Assembly (NCBI GenBank): GCA_021292165.1
Contig: CM037880.1
Location: 135,596,564 to 135,660,563, forward strand
Length of the DNA stretch: 64,000 nt
Origin: Shinisaurus crocodilurus
Lineage: Eukaryota; Chordata; Lepidosauria; Squamata; Shinisauridae
Reading direction: 5' to 3'
The notes under the pieces: generated by a model
What the model was told of the DNA's origin: nothing
Database searches by the model: none
The model's input: only the letters and a program-made list of their open reading frames with translations
Position numbers and translations under genes: made by a program
In this document: positions 42,926 through 55,392 of the stretch, in pieces
Layout: the number at the start of each line of letters is the position of its first letter
Numbering within the stretch: position 1 is the stretch's first letter

Positions 42926-43023
42926 GATTTGTTTGCATTTATTGATAAGGCTAGCAACCTTATCATAAGAGCTAAATAGATTTATGCTAAAACAACAAAA
43001 AGGCTATAGTATAATAGTAATCA

Positions 43024-43091
43024 AGTCCAACACAACTGGCTGGGAATTATAGGAGTTGTAATCTAGAGGGCACCAGGTTGGGGAAGGCTGC
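43024..43091. mobile_element. Right half of a hAT MITE (cagccttcccc family)
   Basis: ggagttgtaatctagagggc accaggttggggaaggctg. The left arm is mostly lost. Confidence 0.7.
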
Positions 43092-43450
43092 ACTGCACTG
43101 ATTCTTTACCAGTTTCACTGGTTACCAATTTGCTTCCGGGCTCAATGTGAGGTGCTGGTTTTGCCCTGTAAACAGCCTAAGACCAGAATATATCAGGAAT
43201 CACCTTTCCCCATATGGTCTGATTGAGATACAACTCTGCTGCACTTTGAAAGCCCATCTTAGAGTTTCCCTGCCTTCTGAGGTGGGTACTATAAAAGGGA
43301 CACCCAAGATTTGGAATGGCCCTCTTCTAATTAAGTAGACCTGGCCTCATCACCACAGCCTACTTTGATACTATAGGCAGAAAGACAGAACTTTATGCAG
43401 CTGTGTTTTTAATGTGCTGTTTAAATCTGTTCTACTTCTTTAAATATTTT
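43092..43450 (+). pseudogene. Decayed L2 LINE C-terminal fragment
   Basis: ggttaccaatttgcttccgg (LPV-like), ccatatggtctgattgagat and ttggaatggccctcttctaa follow the L2 RT C-terminus. Frames are broken. Confidence 0.55.
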
Positions 43451-43484
43451 CTAGGGCTTTTTTTGGAGGGGTGTAGCTTTATAC

Positions 43485-43864
43485 CAGGGGTGGGCAGAAG
43501 GTAGATCTGAATCTATGGTAGGTCTCTGAGTGATTTACAGTAGATCTGCAAGTATTTCTGACTCCCAATTGTTCAACAATGGTGGCAGCAGATTGGCTTT
43601 CCCTGCCATACTAAATTATATTGCTGAAAGAAAGCTTGGATTGAAAACCAGGAGTGATTTTTCTAAAAAAATATATTATTATTATTTGGGCAGAATGCCT
43701 GTGAGCTTCATTAATTTCTGTTACTCAAAGCAAATTTCTGGGCTCAGATTTAATTAATTCTAAGTGTATGTCTTTTGCACCAGGCTCTAGTTGGTGGATC
43801 TTGGGGTTCTAGTAAAGAAAAGCAAGTAGATAGATTCCACAAGACCGAAGTCTGCCCATCTTTG
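43485..43864. mobile_element. 380-bp hAT-like element
   Basis: caggggtgggcagaaggtag at the left and gaagtctgcccatctttg at the right form inverted repeats. Flanks ctttatac / ctaaacac agree at only 5 of 8, so the limits are approximate. Confidence 0.5.
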
Positions 43865-43892
43865 CTAAACACTGTGCATTTCTTTGTGTTTC

Positions 43893-43976
43893 ATAGATTT
43901 CATAGATCATAGAGTTGGAAGGAGCCTACAAGGCTATCAAGTCCAACCCCCTGCTCGATGCAGGAAACTAGAGGAG
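43893..43976 (-). repeat. Tail shared with the 5S-derived SINE
   Basis: catagatcatagagttggaa ggagcctacaaggctatcaa gtccaaccccctgctcg, no 5S head. Confidence 0.6.
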
Positions 43977-46587
43977 GATGGTGGGGTACAAATTAGTGGA
44001 TAATAATGAAAAAAATAAAAATAAAACCCTATTTGCAGCCTAATAAAAAGTTTAAGGAGTTTCTCACAAAGACTTGCCTTAGACTGTACTCTGCAGATAG
44101 ATTGCCCATTAGGGAAGCGTTCTACTATTAGCAAGCAATGGGCGTAAACAAAAGATTATCACCCAACAGTCTGCCTTTTGGAGGCCAATGGCCATCACCC
44201 TGGGAATATCAATTTAGCAGTGTGCTCACAGTGCAGTTATAGCGCTTAAAGCTAGCCTGTGATGGTTTAAAAATAGAAGACCTTTAATAATTCTACTATT
44301 GGAGGGTTATCTATTGCAGATAGTATTGATACATATCAGGGACAGTGTCTTTGCCAGTTGCTAAACAGCTAAAAGCCTCACAGAGGTCACTGGAGAAGAA
44401 GGGGTGGTACTGCTTGGGGAGGGGGGAAGGATATGAAACAGGAGCTTGGCTTTTGATGGTTATGAGCCCAGCTCATTAAGTTATTGGCCCAGAATCAAGA
44501 TGGCTTTGCTGTCACTGACTGACCAGCCTCCGCTGAGAGATACTCTGCTGCAAAGGATTCTAGTCGAACAGATGTATTTGCCACTCTGCTGACAGTCTGG
44601 GCTGGCAGGGTCATTCATAAGTCTAAGATGGCAGTGTACATTTTAATGAAAACTGTTTGCTTAAGTGATTTTTGTGTGTGTGTTAAGACCCAGGGAGGTA
44701 GAGACTAGAGACAATAAATAAGGGGGTGCTTTTTATTCTACAACTTCTGTGTAAGTTTTTACACAAGTTGGAGAATGAAAAATATCCCCTTATTTCACAT
44801 AGGTTTTTGTGTTTTCCACACAAGTTTTTCATTCTCTAGTGTGTCAAGTTTCCGGGCTATTTCATGTAAATCATGCTTTGGAAATCACCCAGCCCTGCCA
44901 CTGAGGTTTGTTTCTTCTGTGAGGAAAAAATGCCACAGGCCACAGCAACATCAATATGGTCAATGCAGTATTGATTTTACTGTGGAAATGAATTAGATAG
45001 CATTATCTGTTAAAAAGGATACCTGAAGCAGAGAAGGCAGAAGGGGCCCTTAGGCATTTCTCTGCACCAACCTGGGATTCATTTAAATGTATTTACGTAT
45101 TTATTTATAATAAATATAGCTGAAGCTCTCTGGGAGGCTTGGCTGAAATGGAGGTAACCACAACTTGGGGAAGGCATCAGCAGATAGCTCCTGTCATCCT
45201 AAAATAGCTTCCAAATTTGCTGTGACTCACTTTTTGTTATTTTCTCACAGGTGGCCAGGTTCTAAAATCAAATAGCCATAAGAGCTTCAGAGTTGAGGAG
45301 CAATTGCTCACTGGCAGTAAGAGGTTATCAGTGGGTGGAGGAGACCATGTTCTTCCCAAAAACATTGCTCAAGGCACTTCCCACCCCCACCCCTGTGAAA
45401 CCATGGCCAGGGACTGAATCCAGGACCTCTTATGTACTGTGTTTCTACTGCTGTTCCACTGGGTTACTCTAGCCCCTATTCAGCCCTTTCAGTCCAGTCC
45501 ACAGAACTGTGCATCCTGGGTGCTGTGCATGAGACAGGGAGATGGAAGAGAAGAGCGGTGTTCTGGGCTGGGCCCCTGAAAGACCACCAACCCTCCTCCT
45601 GTGTCTGTCTTCTGTCTGCTCCTGTGGCTGTGCAGTTAGTGAGTTATTGTGTAGAATAGGAGTCTTGGGTTCTAATACTTCTGCCACTCCCTTGCATCTA
45701 AAATAACGGTTGCTGGCATCACAGCCGAACAGTGAGGTTTGTCTGTTATACAGGTCATTTCCATATATCTCCCCATGGTAGGACTCACTGCAGAATTCTA
45801 TTCCACTGAGCTGCCAGGTGGCTCTTCCACATGCTGGTCCCTGAGAACTTCCAGTGTGATTCCTTTTCCTCTTTGTCCATGTGCCCCCCCCTCTCTCTCT
45901 TGTAAGAACCTTGCACCCCTCTATACATCTGCCTAGGGTGGCCAATACAACTGTCTACAGAGGACAGTGCTCTATTTGAAGAGCTGTCAGAGGAGAGTCC
46001 TCAGTTTGCAGTCATCCTCTAGTTGAAGGGCTGTCCAGGCCAAGACCAGCTGAAAAATATAAAGAAGCATAAAAGGGAGAGCAGGGGCCAACATAACATA
46101 ATGTCTCCTAACCCCAAACCTGATAATCGAGACAGAAGGATACTGTAGTTGTGTCTCACCACTTTCCTGGTAGAACCACCCTGGATGAGACGTCAGAGGA
46201 GGATACTGTTACTACTGTTTGTGGGGGTCAAGGGGAGTCAGAGATGCCAATAGCCATCCTGAGACCATCACCCAGGACCATCATTCAAGGCGGCAATAGT
46301 TTTGGAAGAACCAAAGTGGCCTGACTGGTCCCATCCCCTCACTCCATACCCAGCAGGATCATCCCAGGACCCCAAGGGTAAAGGCAGCAGCATGTTCTGA
46401 CAGAGGCACAGAGACAGAGGCACAGTGCTCATCTGGCAGCATGCCCAATATTCCTGAGCCCTTCTAATGAGGAGGAAGCAGGCTGTGGATTGTGGCCATA
46501 ATGACAAGCCAGGAAGGGGGAGGGCAGCTACATCAGCTATAAAACTGCTCAGTTGGAGTCTAGCCATTGCTGAAACAACATCTACAG
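43977..46587. other. Mostly unassigned
   Basis: A short L2-type tail lies at ~45090-45140. The 158-codon minus-strand frame 45945-45469 has no recognisable domain and I do not call it. Otherwise nothing supported. Confidence 0.4.
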
Positions 46588-46755
46588 GCCTGTGGCTTAC
46601 GCTGGCTCAGCTTGTCTGAGTGTGGAAAGCTAAGCAGGGTCAAGCCTGGTTATTACTTGGATGGGAGACCCCTCTAGTTTCCTGCATTGAGCAGGGGGTT
46701 GGACTCAATAGCCTTGTAGGCTCCTTCCAACTCTATGATCTATGAAATCTATGAA
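46588..46755 (+). mobile_element. 5S-rRNA-derived SINE, copy 1
   Basis: gtctgagtgtggaaagctaa gcagggtcaagcctggttat tacttggatgggagacc follows vertebrate 5S rRNA through box A (aagctaagcaggg) to box C (ggatgggagacc). It then switches to a non-5S tail (tgcattgagcagggggttgg ... ccttccaactctatgatcta). Sequence upstream of the match (gcctgtggcttacgctggct) is a diverged 5S start. Confidence 0.85.
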
Positions 46756-48065
46756 CTCTCTCTTATTGTGCCCCATGCTGGACAGTTCCTCTGCTAACCT
46801 GTATTACCTTATCCTTGACCCGTAGGACTACTCCTGGTAAGGCAGAATTTGACCCGGCTGGCAGGAATGGGACAGTGAGTTGTGTATTACCAACCCATCA
46901 GTCACACTCTCTTCATGGAAAACATGCAGACATATTTTGTTAAAATCTAGAATACTGTTACCTGCCCCAAACAAGAGATTGCCTTTAGAACAAATGGCCT
47001 GACAAGTGGAGGTCTCCAGAATTTAGCTCATAGCTGGCGCTATGAAACAGATTTTCTTGTCAGCAGGTTGTAAACTGATTTTCTTATAAAGAAATAAATA
47101 GTCTGTATGGTGCAAGGCTGTCAACAGTTTTATTAGACCCAGTCTCAATGAAAAGATTGCCCTATTTCCAAGTCATGGCACTACAGAAAACATTCAAAAA
47201 GCAAATATTGTAAAGCATTTGAAGCGTTCCCCTATGATCAAAAAGCTGGGTGGGATTTTTTTTTTTTTTTAATTGAACCTGACTCTAAGTAAGTAAAAGT
47301 GCTTTGTAATCACTGTGCTATTCAAAGAAAGCCAGAAACATTCTTTTAATATTGGAGCTGTATGATAGACAAACTTGGATCCTATGGGGAATCATGGCAA
47401 ATCAGTTTGGCAGAAATGTAGCTTCAGGGGAAAACAAAGAGTCATAAGAATTAACTCAGATGAACAAGGCTATCAACATTAAATGTACATGTGTTCTCTG
47501 GATTGCAGCCAAGTATTGGAGGAGAGAAGAGCACAGCGAACTGAGCAGCTGGTGAATGGGTAAGGGAAGAGAGAACAAGAAACTGAGACAGGTATGGGGA
47601 GTAGATCAACAGGGCTTTAGGGCCAGGAAGCCTACAACGGAGGGACAAGGCGACTGCATCCAAGTATGGCTCTGGAAAGCCACGGATATAGGATGGGTGC
47701 AATGAAAGATGCAATGTTTTAAGGCCCATCTATGTTGTCCAGAAACCTGGACCAGCACCGAGATCACAACCGAGTTAATCATTGGTTATGTAAGGGCAGC
47801 CTGCCACCCGGTTATAATGTCCCTCCAGTCACATCTAAGCACATTGTTTTGCAACCTAGAAGATAAACATGGAACCAGATGCACTGGGAGGACATGAGGA
47901 ACGAAAACAGTGCTAGAAGACATGTAGAGAGCAGAGTTTGACTAGGACACTGCAGCAGGCAACAGTGAGTGAGTGGAGGCACATGTTTCTAACCATGCAG
48001 GGATACAGCCAGGGATGTGCACCAGAGAGTTGAAACATACTAAAGCATGAACTGGGCCTTTATGG
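46756..48065. other. No recognisable feature
   Basis: Mixed sequence with chance frames only. Confidence 0.4.
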
Positions 48066-48183
48066 GCACAATCCTATGCAGGTTTAGACAGAAAAAGGCC
48101 TATAACTCCCAGCATTCCCCAGCTAGCCATGCTGGGAGTTGTAGGCCTTTTTCTGTCTAAACATGCATAGGATTGCATCCTAA
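48066..48183. mobile_element. Palindromic MITE (gcaatcctatgca-gtttagacag family)
   Basis: cacaatcctatgcaggttta gacagaaaaaggcctataac ... mirrored by gttgtaggcctttttctgtc taaacatgcataggattgca. Confidence 0.85.
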
Positions 48184-48828
48184 ACCTCTGTTGAGAGAAA
48201 CACTGGCTGTACCAGTCTGGTATCAGGGTCAAATGTAGTCCAAGGAAGCCCATATGAATAAAATACTTGGTGGAAGTTATTAAGCATGAGACCATTCAGA
48301 AGTTTACAAATCATGCCTTTATTGACACCTCCCCTTTCCCAGTAAGACAACATAATTGCACATAAGTGATCAGTGTCAAGAATAAGTCACAATGTAAACT
48401 ACAAAAGCCTGCACAAATGGTATGTGGGGGGTGGAACTGACTCCATGGTTCTTAAAAAATTTATTAAAATATTGTGCCATTAGCACACATATAAATATAA
48501 CTGTTGCACCATTATAATCATGCGTTGTTTATGTGGGATATTTAAAGTGCAGTCAAAACCAATGGCTCATGTTTCACCAGTTAGGTGCATGAAAGGGTTA
48601 AGGCCACTGGTCTCTTCTCAGATGGATTTCCTAGAAGAGACTCAGTATGATGTTTACCTGTGGCCTAGCAGGAAGTGGGCGTAGCTCATTGTTCTTCTCT
48701 TCCTGCTTGGACGCAGACAGAGTCGCTTGCTTGCTGTAATACTAACAACACCATGTAACAAGAGTTGCTGGTCTGAACTCCATAAGTTCAGACCCCAAGT
48801 AATACCAAATGAACCTTTTACAACTGTA
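48184..48828. other. No assigned feature
   Basis: It contains an LTR-like patch near 48660-48810 that I could not delimit. Confidence 0.35.
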
Positions 48829-49044
48829 AGTGGTGAGAGTGTTAGACTGGGACTCAGGAGATCCAGGTTCTAGTCCCCACTGGGCCATGAAACTCACTTT
48901 GGGCCAGTCACTGACTCTCACCCTAACCTACCTCACAGGGTTGTTGTGGGGATAAAATGGAGAGGAGGAGGAGGATTATGTAAGCCGCCTTGGGTTCCTT
49001 GCAGGAAAAAAGGTGGGGTATAAATATAATAAATAAATAAATAA
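48829..49044 (+). mobile_element. MIR-like CORE-SINE, copy 4 (head and CORE deletions)
   Basis: It starts within the tRNA-like head at agtggtgagagtgttagact. A short deletion removes the gggtga part of the CORE. Tail intact. Confidence 0.9.
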
Positions 49045-50214
49045 AATTTTAAGTCTGCCTGAATGAAACTGCAAGATCTGAATGAGTAAATGTTATTTTT
49101 GACTTTTACAAGACTGTATCTCTGATTATTGTTTTGCGGGAGAAAAAAGGGGGCAAAACCAGGGAAATCCAGTCTGCCTTAAAGCATCCTGGATCACCAA
49201 ATGCTAATTGGCTAACACTAGCCAAATCTAAGCTTCTTTTAAGCTGGAAAGGGACTCTACTCTGCTGATCTCACTAAGGTGAGATAGGAAGGATACTATT
49301 CAACAATATATCCTCTCCTAGCATCTTATTCAAGTCCCAACAGTTTATTACTTACTGGTAACAACAACAACAACAACAACAACAAATCTCCTTGCAACCA
49401 TAAAACATGCTACCTGAGCAGCCTATGCACAATCCCCACATGTCACAACTGCATGAGTAGGACAGCCAAAATGGTTACATGGAGCATAGTTGCTGCAATT
49501 TTCTGTCATTTTGTCAGCTGCAAAGATGACACCTTCTCCTTTTCCCAGTGTTAGCAGTCACAGCTCCTACCAGTTCTGAGGCTGCCTCTCGTGACATCCC
49601 AGGCAAGCTGGCAGTGGCTATATGTCTAGTAGCCTCAACCCAGGATTTGATCAACTCTAGATCCTACTAGGATGAAACGCTTTCTGGGATGTTCACACTA
49701 TTATGAGTTATTCCTCTTCCTCAATATAGGCATTTAAACAGGCAGTGTCCACATATATGAAGGACAAATACCATCAGACACCGTTTAATTATGTTTTTGG
49801 AAGTGTATGTGGAGAGACCATCTGGTCACGTGTATCCACGCCACCTTAAGTTTTATTATCATAAAGAATGATCTTAGGCTTGGAATTCTGGTCTGAGATT
49901 GCTGCGTCATTATGAATTGAAGAAAGGAGAAAAACTTCCTTTCTTTGACTTTCAAGTGTGAAATCTTACCTACAAGTACAATAACTTACAAGTGTGAAAT
50001 ATTATTGAGAACCAGAAAAAGCTGTTGTTGACACTTCTGGATTTATGGGCAAGGGACTCTGTGAAATTTCTGGGTTTTTTGTTCGTTCCCATTGTGCCAA
50101 ATACAGTAATCATCTTAAAAAAAAAAAAAGACAAAATAATGTTTTTTTCACCCTGCATGCTCTTTTCTCACAAGAAATGGAAAGAACAGGTTCTGGGCTA
50201 AGTATTTGAGGAAG
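49045..50214. other. No gene; (CAA)n at 49362-49385
   Basis: AT-rich sequence without further recognised features. Confidence 0.4.
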
Positions 50215-50385
50215 GCCTGTGGCTTACGCTGGCTCAGCTTGTCTGAGTGTGGAAAGCTAAGCAGGGTCAGGCCTGGTTATTACTAGGATGGGAGACCCCT
50301 CCTCTAGTTTCCTGCATTGAGCAGGGGGTTAGACTTGATAGCATTATAGGCTCCTTCCAACGCTATGATCTATGAAATCTATATA
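50215..50385 (+). mobile_element. 5S-rRNA-derived SINE, copy 2
   Basis: Same structure as 46588-46755, with the 5S-like part to gggagacc and the tail from tagtttcctgcattgagcag. About 90% or more identical to copy 1 by eye. Confidence 0.85.
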
Positions 50386-50398
50386 CATGAGTAACTAA

Positions 50399-50538
50399 GG
50401 ATGCAATCCTATGCAAGTTTAGACAGAAAAAATGCCTACAACTCCCAGCATGCCCCAGCCGGCTACAAGTCCGGCTGGGGCATGCTGGGAATTCTAGGCA
50501 TTCCCCCCCCCGCCTAAACATACATAGGATTGTGACTT
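50399..50538. mobile_element. Palindromic MITE (gcaatcctatgca-gtttagacag family)
   Basis: gatgcaatcctatgcaagtt tagacag ... cctaaacatacataggattg. TAA lies outside both ends. The centre is catgccccagccgg / ccggctggggcatg. Confidence 0.85.
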
Positions 50539-52220
50539 AATAAATTTAAACATAATTTTATGGGGTCACTTTGACCCATATGTGCATGGCTTTTCATTTC
50601 TCTCAGTCCTTCCAATGACTAGGGGTAGAATTGACGCACAAAAAGTTGTAGGAATAAAAACATTGACATAAAAGTTTTATGATTCCCAAAGTCTCCCCCA
50701 ATGCTGCCTGGATGCAGTTGAGCCAACCTCTTGAAGGAGGATTAAAATAAATTAGCATAATTACAATGAAGAAAGACTTTTGTTCCAAATCAACTCTAAC
50801 TCCAGATGAAAACAGACTGGTACTGGCTCAGTGAGGCTTAATTATAAAAGCCCACAAATCAAAGGCACTTAATGTTATGTTTGACCAATGCTATGTGATG
50901 TTATACCAAATATGAGATAAGCTTCCAACATGCTTTGTTTCATGCCAAGTCCCTGGTGGGTGAAAGGCTTCCCCTTTTTCCTGTAAAATGATGTGAAAGC
51001 TTGAAGGAGGTCTTCTGGAGATCAGTGCAATTAGGTTCCTGTTAAGAGCCCATATTGGTCTTTTCTGACACAGCTGTTTCTCTGGTCACCCTTTCATTTT
51101 GGGGGATTCCCTGGAACTGTAGGTAAGGGCAACGATTGTGGCATTTGACCTCTGACTATTTTTCTGACAAAATATGGCCCATTACTCTGCAAACATAACT
51201 ATTCCCTTGCCTACATGAAAAAAAAGAAGTGTGTGTGTGCAATCTCACTATGTCTATAAAATTATTTTTAAAATGAAAATACACCATATTCAGTTTCCAA
51301 AGAAATGGCCTCTTTTGGTTCATGAAATATCCTTTGGAATCTGTAAATGTCGCAGCAGGGAGATAAAATAAAAAATATTCCCTCCTGGAAGCAGAGTTGC
51401 AGTGGTATTGGCCCAGTGGAGTAGGCTAGTCCATGAAAAGTAAAATACACAAACCAAGTTCTCTTTAGTAAACGGTTTACTAAGGTTTGGCTTGATCAGG
51501 AACAGAGCATACACAGAGAGCAAAATATCAGAAACATAGAGCATAGCCAGCCAGCCAGCCAGCCAGAAAGAATGACTGCCCAACAACATCATCATCATTA
51601 TTACCAACTTATATACACATATATACAAGACATTCCTATTACATGAAGTAATGCACACCTGCAAGTAATTGAACCACTGCACCAGTCTCCACTAATCTAT
51701 ATGTCCTTGGAACACAATAGAAAAAATGTTAACTGGCACACAGAGGAGTGAAAGATCAGATACATCCTTGGACACTTTGCTGCACCTGTATCGAAGGCTA
51801 GCTTTCTGCCTCGAAGGCAAACCTGAATATATGAAAATATTCTGATAGTAAAGAGCATCTTTATTATACTTCTTGTTTGAGACTGTGCACCATTGTGCAC
51901 CATTGTCAGCTCCAAGGCTCTGGAGATTCCAGAAGTCTATAAATATTGTTAGAAACCATCACAACCCCAGACTTCTGTATTTGGACATCATAATAAACAA
52001 CACAGGGACAGGACATCAAGGGGTTGTTTAGCTCTGCCTGGTTGCAGCAGGAGTGATTGAGAGACAAGAACCAGCACGCTCACTTGCTCACACTTTTCTC
52101 TCACAACAACCCAGGGTTTAAAAAAACATCTGAATTGGGTCTTTGGCTGATTCCTTGGAACAATAGCATACTGACAATGAGCTATGTCAAGCAAGTTTGG
52201 GAATCCACACCAAAAAATGA
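50539..52220. other. Mostly unassigned; possible LTR remnant at ~51370-51960
   Basis: tagtaaacggtttactaagg at ~51466 and several terminal-like motifs suggest a degraded LTR, but I could not find ends. (AGCC)n lies at 51545-51566. Confidence 0.3.
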
Positions 52221-53514
52221 CTGGGTTTGCATGACACGACAACCCATCGTGGGTTGCTTCCCAGGATGGGTTGTTGTGTTGTGTGATTTCCCCAGGGTGG
52301 CTTGCGCGTGGACAACAAGCCACCCCAACAACCCATGGATTGTTTTAGGGGTTGTTGTACCCAACAACTGGATGACTACACCATTGTGGGTACGGAGAAT
52401 CGGTTAGTGAGCCCTATGGCAAGAGTGGCAAAAAAAACCTTGCCGCTCTTCTTGCCATGGGGCTTCCGGGCGAGTGCCAGTGCCAGCTGACCCCAAAGTG
52501 GACAAGCAGTACTTCAAGGCAGCTACCCCTCCCCCACCGCAGCTGTGAGCTGTTTTGGGCTTGCAGAAGCTTTTTTCTCCTTTAAAACATTTTTTGGGTG
52601 AAGGTCGCGAAAGCCTGCTGTGTCAAGCCAGCTTTTGCACTCCCTGTTTGGACAGCCACAAGCAGTCCCTTCAAAGTGCCTCAGTGGCATGTTGGTTGGA
52701 AGGGCTGCCCATGGTTGCCCAGCCTTCTTCTTTTTTTAATTGGAGCAAAAAGATTTGTGCCAAAAAATTAATTTTAATTTTTTAAACATTTTAGCTGCAC
52801 TTGCACAACTGTGAACTTTCACAGTTGCCCGAGTGTGGGGATCTGAAGCCTCAGCTGCTGTAATGTCCAGGGGGGTGCCTGCTGCCAAGGGGCAGCAGGT
52901 GCCAACTCTGGACATTGCCTAGAAGAGGATCCAAATACATCCCCCCCCCCGGTTTGGTTTTTCTTGACAGCTGTCAGAAGGTGAGCTGTCAAGAAAAACC
53001 AAAGGCGCAAGGGATCTTTGGCTGTGAAAAGGGTTTGGGGGGGGGATTTACACACCCTTTGCAGTAAAATCCTCATCTCCCCCCCCTTTAGTTAGCATGA
53101 GGATGCACATTTTGCACTTTGTCCTGAACCTCAGGAAAATGTAAAGTGCACCCCACCCCCTTTTTCTAGGGAAAAAGGAGTTCTGAAAGCTAAATTTCTT
53201 TTTCCCTAGAAAAAGGACTCTGGGTCCCTTTAAAAAGGGGGTTTTGAATAGGAAATGGGTGGTTTTGGACTGGGACATATGTCTGGGGGTTTGCTAAAAA
53301 AAACAAAAAACCCTTGGCAACCACAGGCAGCCCCTCCAAGGTGCTCCTGGGGCACTTTGTTGGGACTGCCTGTAGCTGTCAAAACAGGGATTGCAAAACC
53401 CAGCCAGTTTTCACAATCTTCACCAAAAAAAGGGGAAAAAAACCAAAATGTGGCAATGGCTCACATTGTGACTTATTGCCAGGGCGGGTTGTTGTGACGT
53501 GTGAATGTGCCCAA
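52221..53514. mobile_element. 1.3-kb foldback element made of nested hairpins
   Basis: The ends ctgggtttgcatgacacgac and gttgtgacgtgtgaatgtgc ccaa are inverted, with TGA just outside both. The two halves are diverged inverted copies: gacagccacaagcagtccct at ~52658 pairs with gggactgcctgtagctgtc at ~53362. Many local hairpins are stacked inside, e.g. gggtggcttg/caagccaccc (52295-52326), ggtttttcttgacagct with its exact complement (52957-53001), and ctttttctaggg/ccctagaaaaag (53161-53213). No credible coding frame. Confidence 0.65.
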
Positions 53515-54616
53515 TGAGGTTTGCATACATTCCAGTATGCATAATATTACAGATTTGTCATACAAATAAATGGTGTTGGTTGTGGAAAACAAATCAAATG
53601 TTTATGTTTCAGACTCATTCTAGAACTCAAATACAAGGGTACTCACCCTCCTATCTCCTATGTTAAGTTTCTGGTGTGGGATGGCTCCTTTCATTCTTGT
53701 CTCTTGGACAGAAAATACAGTATCTCCATGAACTACATGATTAGTATAGTATTCCTTGTTTTCAGTGAAATCCTTTAGGACATTGTCAGAACTAACACCA
53801 GATCAGCCAAGCTACAAACAACACCAGATCAGAGAACCCACCAAAAACGTACTAAGCACTCTAAATGGGTGGTGGTGGTGAAGTAAAGAGCAAATAGAAA
53901 TAATGAATGAAACTGGACAGAGCCTGAAGAGGAAGTGATTTGAACTGAAAATTGACTCAAAACTTAAAAGAATACAAAACATGCACACTGAATATGAGAC
54001 TGCTGGTTGAAAAGCTATGTCAAATTATCACCCAACTCAAAAGCTTCTGGCAAATTGCTTGTGGTTAGCGCATCATGGAAGTCATCGCACATTCCCACAC
54101 CATCATGAATTAACGTATCAAATCCCTCCTGCCCCTGTTTAGCTTTACCTGGCTTCTGTTGTGTACTGCTTCACAGTGCTTTCTCTCCCACCCACCTCAT
54201 GTAGATGTAACCCAGATGTACAGCTCTTTAAGTTACAGAAAGGAAGTGGGAGGAAAACTTTGGAGTTGCAGGTGCTCAGTAGGGTGTTAATTTGTTTGAC
54301 TGGCTTCCTGGTTGTTTTGTCACTATATACTTGTTGCTGATGGAGTTGCGGACCTAGTTAGGTGGAAGTACCTGAAAGAGATATTTAAGCCCAGAACAGC
54401 TTGTAAGCGATATTTTTAGAAATCTAAATATTGGTGGGTAATACTTTTTTGAGCTTGTTTGAGTGAGCATATCCTGTCAAGTGTTGTTGCTTTAATTGTT
54501 GCATGGTTTCTTCTGTCATCTTATATCTTCTTGGTCCATTGCCTTAAGAAAAAGTGTGAACTGTGTTTTTATTAAACCTTACAAGATATAGACAGAGACT
54601 GGGGTCTTTCTAGATC
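53515..54616. other. No recognisable feature
   Basis: AT-rich sequence, nothing supported. Confidence 0.4.
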
Positions 54617-54900
54617 ACATGTGGGCAACCTGCGGCCTATGGGCCGCATGCTGTCCTCGGGGGTCTCTTCTGCAGCCCACCAAGTGTCCCAGCTTTCCCT
54701 GAAGCTGCTGCTGTCACTGATTTGCCACTGATTTTACTGCCACCGCCAATTTTAGCTTGGAGAACATGGAGAGGGTGACACTCTAGCAGCCATGCTCTCT
54801 GTGTTCGGCCCTCTGAAGGTGGCTAGAGCATCTCTAGAAGCTGCATTTAGAGGGCCAACCATAGAGCGCATGACTGCTAGAACATCATCCTTTGCATGTT
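54617..54900. mobile_element. hAT left end, right end not found
   Basis: cacatgtgggcaacctgcgg at ~54617 resembles the left end of the element at 17416. I could not locate its right terminus. Confidence 0.35.
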
Positions 54901-55317
54901 CTCCAAGTTAACATTGGCAGTGGTGGGAACTTTTACTAAGCTTTCTGGAGTGGAGGAGAGCAGTTTTCTTAGGCATCGCAGGGGAGAGGGAAGGAAAGCC
55001 CCCTGGGTGTGAGAGAGATGGGGAGGTGGAAGGTTGTCTGTCTGTATGCCTGTGGGAGGCAGGAAGGATGTGTGTCTCTCTATGTGTCTGTTGCAAATAC
55101 CTGCAGGAGACCTTGTTATCAAGAGAGTGTTTATAATTATTGTTAGTATAAATATGCATATGTGGTGTTTCTTCTCCAATTGACTCTTGAGTCCACTTTA
55201 ACATTAATCTCTATAACTTTGACCCTGGCAGAAAAAGAGATTACATAGACATAGGGCAAAATTATGTCCTAGGTTGGACTCTTAGGAAAGGGGAGCAGAC
55301 AAATGTATGAAGGTTAC
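54901..55317. other. No recognisable feature
   Basis: Nothing supported. Confidence 0.4.
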
Positions 55318-55392
55318 AGATGGCCACGCTGGCTAGGAGTTATGGGATTTTCAGTCCAGCACATCTGGAGGGCACCAGGTTGGGGAAGGTTG
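55318..55392. mobile_element. Right half of a hAT MITE (cagccttcccc family)
   Basis: ggccacgctggctaggagtt ... agcacatctggagggcacca ggttggggaaggttg. Confidence 0.7.

Noticed and set aside
45469..45945. 158-codon minus-strand frame
   Set aside because: No recognisable domain, no splice or promoter context, and overlapping open frames on the other strand.
46600..46675. 5S rRNA gene
   Set aside because: Only part of 5S is present, it is fused to a shared non-5S tail, and there is no terminator-flanked full-length gene.
51370..51960. LTR
   Set aside because: Some LTR-like motifs, but no TG...CA ends with a target duplication could be found.
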